From the NCBI GenBank assembly GCA_913020705.1, contig CAJWBY010000149.1:1-11214 (forward strand): a DNA stretch of 11,214 nt. The letters are read 5' to 3'. Positions 1-8,496 of the stretch are shown here, piece by piece. Below the pieces are notes generated by a model, which had not been told where the DNA came from, ran no database searches, and saw only the letters and a program-made list of their open reading frames with translations. Numbering within the stretch: the stretch's first letter is position 1; each line of letters opens with the position of its first letter. The translations under genes and the position numbers were made by a program. The DNA is from an uncultured Colwellia sp. GTDB taxonomy: Bacteria; Pseudomonadota; Gammaproteobacteria; Enterobacterales; Alteromonadaceae.

Positions 1-602
1 TAGGGCGTATTGATCATCAAGTAAAAATTAGAGGTGTTAGAATTGAATTAGGCGAAATTGAATCTATTCTTTTAGAGGTGAATGAAATAAGCCAGTGTGC
101 AGTAACAGTGCACTCAAAAGGTGATACGAAACGTTTAATTGCTTTTCTAGTTTATAAAACCGAGGAAAATGAACTATTAGCTAGTGAAATGAGACAATTT
201 TTGAAAAAAAAATTGCCTGACTATATGGTTCCTTCTTTATTTGTTTCTTTAGATTCGTTGCCTCTCAATAATAGCGGAAAGGTAGATAAAAAGTCCCTTC
301 CAGAACCTGATTTATCAGGAGTGGTCAATAAAATTGAATATATAGAACCAAAAACAGAACTGGAAAAACAACTGGCTAATTTATGGAGTGGAGTTTTGGG
401 GCTTGAAAAAATTGGTTTAAATGATAATTTTTTTGAAGTAGGAGGCGATTCAATTTCAGCTATACGCGTTACTTCTCGTGCTAATGAGGAGGGAGTTGAT
501 ATTAGTGCTAAAAGTATTTTTATGTATCAAACTATTGCTGAGCTTGTTTTGAGTATAGAAAATAAAGAGGCCGAAAATATTTTTAACCAGCAAATAACAT
601 AA
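1..602 (+). CDS. NRPS C-terminal end: adenylation domain end plus carrier (PCP) domain, 5' partial
   Basis: This is the 3' end of a non-ribosomal peptide synthetase or amino-acid-adenylating gene. The frame is open from base 3, so the true start lies outside the window; 199 codons are visible and the stop is at 600-602. The first residues form the A8 core (GRIDHQVKIRG..IELGEIE). The A10 core NNSGKVDKKSL follows, with the expected catalytic lysine at visible residue 93. A peptidyl-carrier domain then carries NFFEVGGDSI, where Ser150 is the phosphopantetheine attachment site. After a tail of about 50 residues the protein stops, with no thioesterase, reductase or condensation domain. The protein would activate an amino acid and hold it as a thioester on the carrier. 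The amino acid cannot be predicted because the specificity-determining part is upstream. The neighbours suggest a surface-polysaccharide or natural-product locus. The domain call is secure; the product is unknown. Confidence 0.93.
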   Translation, partial: GRIDHQVKIRGVRIELGEIESILLEVNEISQCAVTVHSKGDTKRLIAFLVYKTEENELLASEMRQFLKKKLPDYMVPSLFVSLDSLPLNNSGKVDKKSLPEPDLSGVVNKIEYIEPKTELEKQLANLWSGVLGLEKIGLNDNFFEVGGDSISAIRVTSRANEEGVDISAKSIFMYQTIAELVLSIENKEAENIFNQQIT

Positions 603-945
603 TATTATTATTAATGTTTTTTTTGATATATTTTGATTTCCTTATAATATCCCCTACCAAATAGCTTTGCTAATAGCACATTTAATGCAAAGCCCAATAT
701 AATATTAAGGCTCTGTTGTAGAAAGCTGTTGTCGTATCAATTCAAGTTGGTAATAAACCATACTGGTATTGGGATATAAAGGATTTAGACTAAAATGTAA
801 AATTTCTTTCTATCCCTTTATATCCAAGGCTTTCGTAAAGTATCAACAGTAGTCTACAACAGAGCCTATTATTAACTTCTTATAGTGGAAGTATCCTGTA
901 TTCCCTATCAATATCATTACCTAACAAATCATACCTTCAGTGATG
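603..945. other. Gene-free spacer between convergent genes
   Basis: This 343-bp AT-rich spacer separates the end of the NRPS gene (plus strand) from the end of the capsule transferase gene (minus strand). Besides the 709-866 inverted-repeat element it holds a weak hairpin: GCTTTGC at 664-670 pairs with GCAAAGC at 687-693 over a 16-nt loop. That hairpin lacks a following T-run, so it is a poor terminator candidate. No open frame with a ribosome-binding site was seen. Confidence 0.6.
709..866. mobile_element. 158-bp non-coding element with IS6-like terminal inverted repeats (MITE-like)
   Basis: The left end GGCTCTGTTGTAGA (709-722) is perfectly inverted at 853-866. Allowing three mismatches, the match extends over 20 of 23 bases. 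The ends resemble those of the IS6 family (IS26 begins GGCACTGTTGCAAA). Inside is a second imperfect inverted pair, about 767-784 against 812-827, centred on GATATAAAG. No transposase frame is present, so this looks like a non-autonomous miniature element or an internally deleted IS. IS6 elements usually make 8-bp target duplications, but the flanks AATATTAA (701-708) and TATTATTA (867-874) are not identical, so insertion by transposition is not proven. It sits between the convergent ends of the NRPS gene and the capsule transferase gene. Confidence 0.7.
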
Positions 946-2121
946 TTATGTTGATTGACTAATATAATCAGCTTTCAGTTTACTAAAGTCGTCAACATTT
1001 CTTATTCGGTTTTCAATCGCCTTAAAGTGATTTTCTTCAGCATCTCGCCATTTAGTTGGAATGGCATAAGTAAACTTTAAGAAATTTAAAAAATTACTTC
1101 TCAGTAGTTCATCAGGTTGCCAATCTTCAACATTAGCTAATGCTTCTTCTAACGAGTCACTGTCTTTAGCATGAAGCACAAGATCGGGTATGTTGTAACA
1201 TGCGTTTCCTAAAGTTATGACTTTCTTGCCCAATAACAAAGACTCTAAACCAACTGTTGAGTTTATTGTTACAACTGCTTTTGCATTCAAAATCAACAAC
1301 TCGGTATCATTGTCATTAGCAAATAAAACATTTTTATTATCTGCAATTAAATGCTCAAAATTCTTTGGCCAAGAAGGATGTTCCTTAAATACGAGTTGCA
1401 TATTATCTATTCGGGCTTTAGAAAAAGCTTTTGTCATTACATCAAAAAATGCCTCCATTGACCCAACCCAAGGAGAATTTACAATAATCTGTGTATCATT
1501 AGGTACTTGGAACGGTACAAATATGTAGTCTCCTTTAATTTCAATAGGAGCTTTTGATTTTCTCTTTTTATGTGGTTTTCTTGCTATAAGTTGTTCATGT
1601 TGTTTATCTAAATCATTAAAATCAAGAGACAGGTAAAAATCTTTACTTCTTGGTATAGAGTTCTTTGCATTCACACCTTTTGGATCGCATGTTGTTGTAT
1701 TAGGCATTAATCCATTTTCGAAATATATAACGCTAACCCCTAACGCTTTAGATGCAGCGACTACAGTCTTATTCGGTAACTTATCTCCATTCCATACAAC
1801 AACATGTTTAGGTTTTTTTTGAGCAATGACGTGACAATACTTCATAAAACGAAGCTTTTCTAAAAGAGACAGACTTACAAAATATATAAATTTAACAATA
1901 ACCAAAGAAAATAATTTTGTGTGCCTTGCTTCTTTTCTTCTGATTTGATTTAAAACAATTTCTTCTGTCTGAAATTTTAGTCCCCTCTTAAGTGCCTTAA
2001 AATCAATAAAAAGAGGTTTGCCAGTTACGTGCAATTCAGACTCAAAATTTAAATTATCAACGAGTTTTTGATAATAAGCTGAATGGCTACTTCGACGAGA
2101 TATAAATAATAAATCTAACAT
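946..2121 (-). CDS. Capsule polysaccharide synthesis protein, KpsS/KpsC-like (Capsule_synth family) glycosyltransferase
   Basis: The 391-residue protein has the hallmarks of the Capsule_synth family (KpsS/KpsC/LipB), whose studied members are beta-Kdo transferases building the lipid-attached linker of ABC-dependent capsules. Visible motifs in order are: WNGDKLPN (about 110-117); FENGLMPNT..DPKGVN..NSIPR (134-158), matching the family's ENG..P....D..GVN segment; QVPNDTQIIVNSPW (205-218); FKEHPSWP (245-252); and TINSTVGLESLLLGKKVITLG (285-305), the typical C-terminal nucleotide-sugar binding signature. The protein is predicted to be cytoplasmic. The short hydrophobic stretch around residues 71-88 is more likely a helix than a membrane anchor. 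It is transcribed away from the CDP-glycerol genes across a long shared upstream region. Its ribosome-binding site is weak (GGAA about 9 nt before ATG). Kdo transfer itself is inferred; another sugar is possible. Confidence 0.85.
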   Translation of the reverse strand: MLDLLFISRRSSHSAYYQKLVDNLNFESELHVTGKPLFIDFKALKRGLKFQTEEIVLNQIRRKEARHTKLFSLVIVKFIYFVSLSLLEKLRFMKYCHVIAQKKPKHVVVWNGDKLPNKTVVAASKALGVSVIYFENGLMPNTTTCDPKGVNAKNSIPRSKDFYLSLDFNDLDKQHEQLIARKPHKKRKSKAPIEIKGDYIFVPFQVPNDTQIIVNSPWVGSMEAFFDVMTKAFSKARIDNMQLVFKEHPSWPKNFEHLIADNKNVLFANDNDTELLILNAKAVVTINSTVGLESLLLGKKVITLGNACYNIPDLVLHAKDSDSLEEALANVEDWQPDELLRSNFLNFLKFTYAIPTKWRDAEENHFKAIENRIRNVDDFSKLKADYISQST

Positions 2122-2579
2122 TATGAAACATTCCAGATTTTGCGTGAATAAAGCTTAAATATAAATCTGATATTAGACAAAACACCAAAATAATGTAAGG
2201 TAGCAACCACAAAATTAAACTTAAGAAATGATAGGATATAACAGTAATATTATTAATACTACTGCATTTTATCCAACGTAATATAAATCATAACTATCTC
2301 TATTTTAACAAACTTTTCTCAAGCAATAGAAAAGGAAATACATATGTCTAAATACACCAACACCATAAAAAAGTAGACTCACTAATTTTTTATGTATTAA
2401 ACGTAAGTTAACTTTATATTTATTGTAAATTCAATGGATAATCTAAAGTGATAATTTTATACGCAAATGCACAATCAAAATTTCGACCAAAAATATGATG
2501 TTACACTCAACTTCATATAGTTTATTATTGGTATCGTACGTGGTAAATTCAAAGATGTATTTTATAATAAAGGCACAAT
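2122..2579. other. 458-bp AT-rich divergent intergenic region
   Basis: This spacer separates two divergent surface-polysaccharide genes and should contain both promoters. I could not assign convincing -35/-10 pairs. A TATAAT at 2563-2568 lies too close to the ATG at 2580 to leave a leader and a ribosome-binding site. The clearest structure is the palindrome at 2242-2264, listed separately. I found no JUMPstart/ops element (GGCGGTAG) on either strand, no RNA gene and no credible coding frame. Confidence 0.55.
2242..2264. promoter_or_regulatory. 23-bp near-perfect palindrome, possible operator
   Basis: CAGTAATATTA, a central T, then TAATACTACTG forms an 11+1+11 palindrome with a single mismatched pair (fifth pair from the centre). 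With no loop, it fits a dimeric DNA-binding protein better than an RNA hairpin. It lies about 120 bp upstream of the KpsS-like gene and 315 bp upstream of the cytidylyltransferase gene. AT-rich DNA makes chance palindromes more likely, so the regulatory role is inference. Confidence 0.35.
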
Positions 2580-2975
2580 ATGAGAGTTATTACTTTTGGT
2601 ACATATGATGTTTTTCATGTTGGACATGTCAATATTTTAGAACGTGCTCGACTTCATGGTTCCCATTTAATCGTTGGCGTTTCGTCTGATAAATTGAATA
2701 TTTCTAAAAAAGGTCGTGCTCCTATTTATTGTGAAGAAGATAGAAGACATATCCTTCGTTCATTAAAGTGTGTCGATGAAGTTTTTTCTGAGGAATCCCT
2801 AGAATTAAAAGCTGAGTATATCAATTTTTATAATGCGGACATATTAATTATGGGAGACGATTGGGAAGGAAAGTTTGATCATTTGAAAGATATTTGTGAA
2901 GTTATATATCTCCCAAGAACACCATCAGTCTCGACAACAGAAATTATTGAAATAGTCAAAACTAAGCGTAGCTAA
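2580..2975 (+). CDS. tagD: Glycerol-3-phosphate cytidylyltransferase (TagD-like)
   Basis: The enzyme joins CTP and glycerol-3-phosphate to give CDP-glycerol and pyrophosphate. At 131 residues it is the usual length for the TagD/GCT group of the nucleotidyltransferase alpha/beta-phosphodiesterase superfamily. The CTP-binding HxGH motif is HVGH at residues 13-16 after GTYDVF. MGDDWEGKFD (91-100) and RTPSVSTTEI (113-122, family form RTxGISTT) are typical of this family rather than of other HxGH nucleotidyltransferases. AAAGG at 2570-2574 precedes the ATG by about 5 nt. The stop overlaps the next gene's start by one base (TAATG), so translation is probably coupled. The neighbouring gene uses CDP-glycerol, which supports the assignment. 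The symbol follows Gram-positive usage; capsule-locus names differ. Confidence 0.93.
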   Translation: MRVITFGTYDVFHVGHVNILERARLHGSHLIVGVSSDKLNISKKGRAPIYCEEDRRHILRSLKCVDEVFSEESLELKAEYINFYNADILIMGDDWEGKFDHLKDICEVIYLPRTPSVSTTEIIEIVKTKRS

Positions 2976-4009
2976 TGAAAAACAGTCAAAACTTTATATT
3001 CTACATATCATTGAATTATTCCTTCGAAATTTTACGACCTTTACAACAAGAAATTATAAACCAAGGGAATCAAGTCGCTTGGTTTGTTGCAGGGAAAGAA
3101 GTTGATATGAGTAACTTTAGTGCTAACGAACTGGTGCTTGAAAACATTGAGGATGTTATAAAGTTTAATCCTGTAGCAAGCTTTGTTCCTGGGAATGTGA
3201 TCCCAAGGTTTATTCCAGGGATTAAAGTGCAAGTTTTCCATGGTTTAGAATGGAAGAAAAAAGGTCATTTTGTTATTCGAAACTGCTTTGATCTCTATTG
3301 TACTCATGGTAAAGCGACAACAACTCGATTTAATGAATTAGCACAAAAGCATCAGTTTTTTGATGTAAAGGAAACGGGTTGGCCTAAATTAGATAATTTA
3401 TTCAATACCCCTAAAGAACAATATTTCAACGACAATAAGCCAACGATCCTTTTTGCTCCTACTTTTTCACCTTCTTTAACGTCTGCACCTTATTTTTATG
3501 AGCAGATCACGGCTTTAGTGAATGAGAAAAAATATAATTGGCTTGTAAAATTTCATCCGAAAATGGATAAACAGTGGATAAAACTTTATTCGCAACTTGC
3601 ATCAGATAATTTAAAAATAATAGAGTCATCCAATATCAACAGTTTATTACAATCTGCAGATGTCATGGTTTCAGACACATCATCGGTTATTGGTGAGTTT
3701 TCCTTATTAGGGAAACCAGTAATATCATTAAACAATAGTCAACCTGGCAATTATTTAATTAACATTACTGAAGCAGACGAACTCCCCAATGCATTAATAG
3801 TCGCATTATCACCTCCAGAAACACTTTTGTCGGCTATAAATCGATATGCTGAGGAGTTACATCCCTATAATGACGGTAAGTCATCATTACGGATATTAGA
3901 GGCTGTAGAAAATATATTGTTAAACGGTAAACAATCATTAAAACCACTACCCATGAATATTATTCGAAATTTAAAGCAACGAAAAAGACTAAATTACTGG
4001 AAGTTTTAA
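2975..4009 (+). CDS. CDP-glycerol glycerophosphotransferase (TagB/TagF-like family)
   Basis: This 344-residue protein belongs to the CDP-glycerol:poly(glycerophosphate) transferase family (Glyphos_transf). Members move glycerol-phosphate from CDP-glycerol onto a growing polymer or sugar acceptor at the inner face of the membrane. Visible motifs are FHGLEWKKKG (88-97), FDLYCTHGKATTTRF (105-119), TGWPKLD (134-140), TILFAPTFSP (157-166), KFHPKMD (192-198) and VSDTSSVIGEFSLLGKPVI (232-250), the latter two being the conserved catalytic and CDP-binding segments. It lacks the long N-terminal extension of polymerising TagF and is close to the catalytic core alone, so it could be a primase, a polymerase or a side-group transferase. 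Its start overlaps the stop of the cytidylyltransferase gene, so the two are probably one operon. No clear intrinsic terminator follows before the leu promoter. Confidence 0.9.
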   Translation: MKNSQNFIFYISLNYSFEILRPLQQEIINQGNQVAWFVAGKEVDMSNFSANELVLENIEDVIKFNPVASFVPGNVIPRFIPGIKVQVFHGLEWKKKGHFVIRNCFDLYCTHGKATTTRFNELAQKHQFFDVKETGWPKLDNLFNTPKEQYFNDNKPTILFAPTFSPSLTSAPYFYEQITALVNEKKYNWLVKFHPKMDKQWIKLYSQLASDNLKIIESSNINSLLQSADVMVSDTSSVIGEFSLLGKPVISLNNSQPGNYLINITEADELPNALIVALSPPETLLSAINRYAEELHPYNDGKSSLRILEAVENILLNGKQSLKPLPMNIIRNLKQRKRLNYWKF

Positions 4010-4062
4010 GCGCCTTATAATAATTATGTTAGGTATTATTCTTTTTAAATATTAATAATCAA

Positions 4063-4092
4063 TTGACAATATTTGAGTAAATACGCTATTAA
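4063..4092 (+). promoter_or_regulatory. Predicted sigma70 promoter of the leu operon
   Basis: A consensus -35 TTGACA is at 4063-4068 and a -10-like TATTAA at 4087-4092, separated by 18 nt. The DNA just upstream is A/T-only for long stretches, like an UP element. Transcription would begin near 4099, about 44 nt before the leader-peptide ATG. The -35 is strong; the -10 is only a 4/6 match, so the exact start is uncertain. Confidence 0.65.
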
Positions 4093-4142
4093 TAGATGAC
4101 TGTTTGCTCACAAGAGCTAAACCAACCAAATAAGATGATTTA

Positions 4143-4214
4143 ATGACAACAATTTTTAACAATACAAATGCTATTCGCATTAACCTCCTCCTCGCATTAA
4201 CGGTGCGCGGATAG
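4143..4214 (+). CDS. leuL: leu operon leader peptide
   Basis: This 23-residue frame reads MTTIFNNTNAIRI, NLLL, ALTVRG, stop. Three consecutive leucine codons, all CTC (4185-4193), are followed by a TTA leucine codon (4197-4199). CTC is otherwise uncommon in the neighbouring AT-rich genes, so scarce charged leucyl-tRNA should stall a ribosome here. The stop codon lies just past the antiterminator arm. The arrangement matches known leu leaders of enterobacteria (E. coli LeuL has a four-leucine run followed by VRGRP), and the shared V-R-G ending reflects base-pairing needs. The peptide is expected to have no function beyond its translation. The ribosome-binding site is weak (AAGATGA, about 5 nt upstream). 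Confidence 0.9.
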   Translation: MTTIFNNTNAIRINLLLALTVRG

Positions 4215-4278
4215 GTTTTTTGTTGTTGTAAATTAAATATAAACATTAAAACCCGCGCACATTACCGCGGGTTTTTTT
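4183..4278 (+). promoter_or_regulatory. leu attenuator: mutually exclusive leader RNA hairpins
   Basis: Three alternative pairings are visible. (1) A pause hairpin pairs 4183-4195, the leucine-codon run, with 4205-4216; it has ten pairs, one mismatch and a small internal loop. (2) An antiterminator pairs GTGCGCGG (4203-4210) perfectly with CCGCGCAC (4253-4260). (3) The terminator at 4248-4278 shares its left arm with the antiterminator. A ribosome stalled on CTC codons would break hairpin 1, free the 4203-4210 arm and allow antitermination. Fast translation would permit the terminator. The pairings are seen directly; the mechanism is by analogy with the E. coli and Salmonella leu operons. Confidence 0.88.
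4248..4278 (+). terminator. Intrinsic terminator of the leu attenuator
   Basis: The stem AAAACCCGCG (4248-4257) pairs with CGCGGGTTTT (4266-4275) across an 8-nt loop, and seven T residues run from 4272 to 4278. It lies between the leader peptide and leuA, and its left arm can pair instead with 4203-4210. Confidence 0.92.
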
Positions 4279-4337
4279 ATGCCCGTGTTTGAGGTAAGAA
4301 ACGAATCTTCAGTGCAAAAAATATTAAGGAATAAAAC

Positions 4338-5903
4338 ATGGACAGCAAAGTAATTATTTTCGATACCACTTTACGTGATGGTGAGCAGGCTTTAAATGCA
4401 AGTCTTTCAGTACATGAAAAATTACAAATTGCACTAGCTATTGAGCGTTTAGGTGTTGATGTGATGGAAGTCGGCTTTCCAGTATCTTCTCCTGGTGATT
4501 TCAAATCAGTTCAACAAATTGCTAGAACGGTTAAAAATTCACGTGTATGTGCCTTAGCCCGCGCTGTTGAAGGAGATATTCAAGCCTGTGCAGATGCGTT
4601 GAAAGTAGCAGACCAATTTCGTATTCATACGTTTATTTCAACCTCAGATGTTCATGTTCAACAGAAATTAAAAAAAGATTTTGCTGATGTAGAAGCAATG
4701 GCTATTCATGCCGTAAAGTTCGCACGAAGATTTACCGATGATGTTGAGTTTTCTTGTGAAGACGCTGGTCGGACTCCTATTGATAATTTATGCAGAATGG
4801 TTGAAAACGCAATAAAAGCAGGCGCTACAACGATAAATATCCCTGATACCGTTGGTTATACATTACCGAATGAATTCGGCGGCATAATTACTCAATTATT
4901 TAATCGAGTACCAAATATTGACCAAGCTGTTATCTCCGTTCATTGTCATAACGATTTAGGCTTAGCCGTCGCGAATTCAATGTCAGCTGTGCAAGCAGGT
5001 GCAAGACAAATTGAATGTACGATTAATGGTATTGGTGAGCGTGCGGGTAATTGTTCATTAGAAGAAGTTGCGATGATCATGAAAACCCGTCAAGACTTCT
5101 TAAATGTAAGCACCAATATTAATCATCAAGAAATTGCGCGTACGTCTAAATTAGTCAGTCAGTTATGTAATATGCCTGTACAATTAAACAAAGCAATAGT
5201 TGGCGGTAACGCTTTTAGTCACTCTTCGGGTATCCATCAAGATGGCATGTTAAAAGCCAGTAATACTTATGAAATCATGACCCCGGAAAGTGTCGGCATA
5301 AGCAAAACGAAATTAAACTTAACTTCACGAAGCGGTCGTCATGTTATTAAGCACCGTATGGCAAGCTTAGGCTATACAGAAACTGAGTTTGATTTAGAAG
5401 AACTATATAGCGACTTCTTAGCATTAGCTGATAAAAAAGGCCAAGTTTTTGATGATGACCTAGAAGCGTTGCATTTTAACATCCAGCAGCAAGGCGAAGA
5501 CCAAGAGTTCTATCATTTAGAAACACTTAACGTGCAATGTGGTGGTGGAGAGTTTGCTACTTCAAGTATTAAACTATTAGCAGGTGAAGAAAGTCATATT
5601 GTTTCTGAAACCGGTAATGGCCCAGTCGATTCGCTATATCGAGCGATTAAAAAAGCGGTTGATATCGACTTTGAAGTTTCAGACTACAAAATATCAAACA
5701 AAGGTGAAGGTGAAGACGGGTTAGGTAAAGCCGATTTAGTCGTTTCTTGGCAAAATAGGAAGTTTCACGGCTATGGTTTAGCAACAGATGTTATTGAAGC
5801 ATCCGCCGAAGCATTGATCCACGCATTAAATAATATTCATCGCGCTATCACCATCAATGAAATAAAAAGCGAACTTAAAAGCGATGTACAAGCTTCAATA
5901 TAA
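4338..5903 (+). CDS. leuA: 2-isopropylmalate synthase
   Basis: This enzyme catalyses the first committed step of leucine synthesis: acetyl-CoA plus 2-oxoisovalerate gives 2-isopropylmalate and CoA. Its 521 residues compare with 523 in E. coli. The N-terminal TIM-barrel domain carries DTTLRDGEQ (9-17), with the metal-binding Asp and catalytic Arg, and HCHNDLG, with metal-ligand histidines His202 and His204. [11 protein letters not shown] and [10 protein letters not shown] follow in the linker region. The last roughly 130 residues, with [26 protein letters not shown] and [14 protein letters not shown], form the LeuA allosteric domain, so leucine feedback inhibition is expected. AAGGA at 4326-4330 sets this ATG. 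It is the first gene after the attenuator and starts the leuABCD operon. Confidence 0.98.
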   Translation: MDSKVIIFDTTLRDGEQALNASLSVHEKLQIALAIERLGVDVMEVGFPVSSPGDFKSVQQIARTVKNSRVCALARAVEGDIQACADALKVADQFRIHTFISTSDVHVQQKLKKDFADVEAMAIHAVKFARRFTDDVEFSCEDAGRTPIDNLCRMVENAIKAGATTINIPDTVGYTLPNEFGGIITQLFNRVPNIDQAVISVHCHNDLGLAVANSMSAVQAGARQIECTINGIGERAGNCSLEEVAMIMKTRQDFLNVSTNINHQEIARTSKLVSQLCNMPVQLNKAIVGGNAFSHSSGIHQDGMLKASNTYEIMTPESVGISKTKLNLTSRSGRHVIKHRMASLGYTETEFDLEELYSDFLALADKKGQVFDDDLEALHFNIQQQGEDQEFYHLETLNVQCGGGEFATSSIKLLAGEESHIVSETGNGPVDSLYRAIKKAVDIDFEVSDYKISNKGEGEDGLGKADLVVSWQNRKFHGYGLATDVIEASAEALIHALNNIHRAITINEIKSELKSDVQASI

Positions 5904-5922
5904 ATAGCATTCACAATTATAA

Positions 5923-7050
<1,128 letters not shown>

Positions 7051-7052
7051 TG

Positions 7053-8495
7053 ATGTCTACCACTTTATATGAAAAATTATGGCAACAGCATGTTGTAGAA
7101 GAAAAAGACGGTGAGACGCCTTTGCTTTATGTTGATCGTCATTTGATCCATGAGGTTACCTCACCACAAGCTTTTGCTAATTTGAAGTTTCATAATCGCC
7201 CTGTTCGTCATCCTGAGCGCACTATTGCGACGATGGATCACAATATTTCAACTCGTTCTATAGAAATTGATGCCGCCGGTGAAGGTGCTGCTAATCAATT
7301 ACGTACCTTAGAAAAAAACTGTAAAGAGTTTGGTATAGAGTTATTCGGCATGGGTCATAAAAACCAAGGCATTGTACATGTAATAGGGCCAGAACTTGGC
7401 TTAACGTTACCTGGAACAACAATAGTTTGTGGTGATTCTCATACCGCAACACATGGCGCATTTGGTGCATTGGCGTTTGGTATTGGCACTTCAGAAGTTG
7501 AGCACGTTTTTGCTACACAAACGTTGCGTCAAACTAAAGCTAAAACCATGAGAATAGAAGTCAATGGACAAGTTGGTTCTGGCATTAGCGCAAAAGATAT
7601 CATCTTAGCAATTATCGGAAAAACAGGCAGCGCTGGCGCTACAGGTTATGTGGTTGAATATTGCGGCAGTGCTATTGAAGCATTGAGCATGGAAGAGCGC
7701 ATGACAGTGTGTAACATGAGTATTGAATTTGGTGCTAAAGCCGGTTTAATTGCCCCTGATCAGAAAACCTTCGACTATTTAGAGGGGAAAGAATACGCAC
7801 CTAAAGGTGAAGTATGGGCTCAAGCAATTAGTGATTGGAAAAACTTCAAAACAGATAAAGGCGCAGAGTTCGACTCAACGTTAATCTTAAAAGCTGAAGA
7901 TATTAAAGCACAAATCACTTGGGGCACAACGCCAGGACAAGTGACATCTGTAGATAATGTAGTGCCATCGCCTGATGACTTTACAGATCAAGTAGAAAAA
8001 GACTCATGTGCAGCAGCATTAACGTATATGGGCTTAACTGCCGGCACCAAAATCACTGATATTATGATTAACAAAGTATTCATTGGCTCATGTACCAACT
8101 CTCGTATTGAAGATTTACGTGCAGCAGCAGCTGTTGTTGCTAAGTATCAAGCAGCAGGTAAATCTGTTTCAACGACTGTTGACGCCATCGTTGTTCCCGG
8201 TTCATATCGCGTAAAAGAACAAGCAGAGGCTGAAGGGTTAGACAGGATCTTTAGTAATGCAGGTTTTGAATGGCGCTTACCTGGTTGTTCAATGTGTTTA
8301 GGCATGAATGATGACGTACTAACTGAAGGCGATCGCTGTGCTTCCACCAGTAATCGAAACTTTGAAGGGCGCCAAGGACGAGGTAGTCGAACTCACTTAG
8401 TCAGCCCCGAATTAGCAGCGGCTTCAGCCATTGCCGGACGTTTTGTCGACTTAACTAAAGTTAATCAAGCTAATCAAGCTAATCAAGGAGCGTAA
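7053..8495 (+). CDS. leuC: 3-isopropylmalate dehydratase, large subunit
   Basis: With LeuD it forms isopropylmalate isomerase, converting 2-isopropylmalate to 3-isopropylmalate through isopropylmaleate. It is an aconitase-family [4Fe-4S] protein. The cluster ligands are the Cys in GSCTNSR (residue 347 from this start, the same number as in E. coli) and the two in GCSMC (412 and 415). Other signatures are MDHN near residue 61, [26 protein letters not shown] and [11 protein letters not shown]. Two adjacent ATGs exist. The one at 7050 overlaps the leuB stop; 7053 is preferred because AGGGG (7041-7045) is better spaced and MSTTLYEKL aligns with E. coli MAKTLYEKL. At 480 residues it is somewhat longer than the E. 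coli protein (466), partly because of a C-terminal N-Q-A/G repeat tail. Confidence 0.98.
   Translation: MSTTLYEKLWQQHVVEEKDGETPLLYVDRHLIHEVTSPQAFANLKFHNRPVRHPERTIATMDHNISTRSIEIDAAGEGAANQLRTLEKNCKEFGIELFGMGHKNQGIVHVIGPELGLTLPGTTIVCGDSHTATHGAFGALAFGIGTSEVEHVFATQTLRQTKAKTMRIEVNGQVGSGISAKDIILAIIGKTGSAGATGYVVEYCGSAIEALSMEERMTVCNMSIEFGAKAGLIAPDQKTFDYLEGKEYAPKGEVWAQAISDWKNFKTDKGAEFDSTLILKAEDIKAQITWGTTPGQVTSVDNVVPSPDDFTDQVEKDSCAAALTYMGLTAGTKITDIMINKVFIGSCTNSRIEDLRAAAAVVAKYQAAGKSVSTTVDAIVVPGSYRVKEQAEAEGLDRIFSNAGFEWRLPGCSMCLGMNDDVLTEGDRCASTSNRNFEGRQGRGSRTHLVSPELAAASAIAGRFVDLTKVNQANQANQGA
8462..8488 (+). repeat. Three tandem 9-bp units at the leuC 3' end
   Basis: TAATCAAGC occurs at 8462-8470 and 8471-8479, then as TAATCAAGG at 8480-8488. 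In frame it encodes N-Q-A, N-Q-A, N-Q-G at the C-terminus of LeuC. The last unit runs into AAGGAG (8485-8490), the ribosome-binding site of leuD. Confidence 0.9.
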
Positions 8496-8496
8496 C

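Noticed and set aside
664..693. GCTTTGC/GCAAAGC inverted pair after the NRPS gene as an intrinsic terminator.
   Set aside because: The stem has only seven pairs, the loop is 16 nt, and no T-run follows.
1217..1528. 103-codon plus-strand frame inside the KpsS-like gene.
   Set aside because: It is the reverse-strand shadow of a well-conserved coding region, with no recognisable motif.
2344..2376. Ten-residue frame in the divergent spacer with a good AAGGAA site six bases before its ATG.
   Set aside because: Too short to support as a gene. It shows no run of regulatory codons and no attenuator hairpin, and it ends 200 bp before the next gene.
2563..2568. Perfect TATAAT just before the cytidylyltransferase gene.
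   Set aside because: It is 11 bases from the ATG, so a transcript starting there would have almost no leader. There is no -35 at a proper distance, and chance matches are common in this AT-rich DNA.
4096..4143. Fifteen-codon frame whose stop overlaps the leuL ATG (TAATG), suggesting a coupled upstream leader.
   Set aside because: The predicted transcription start (about 4099) lies after its ATG, and it has no ribosome-binding site.
4052..4246. Open frame of 64 codons on the minus strand across the leu leader.
   Set aside because: It is antisense to the promoter, leuL and half of the attenuator, has no family features, and is explained by the plus-strand signals.
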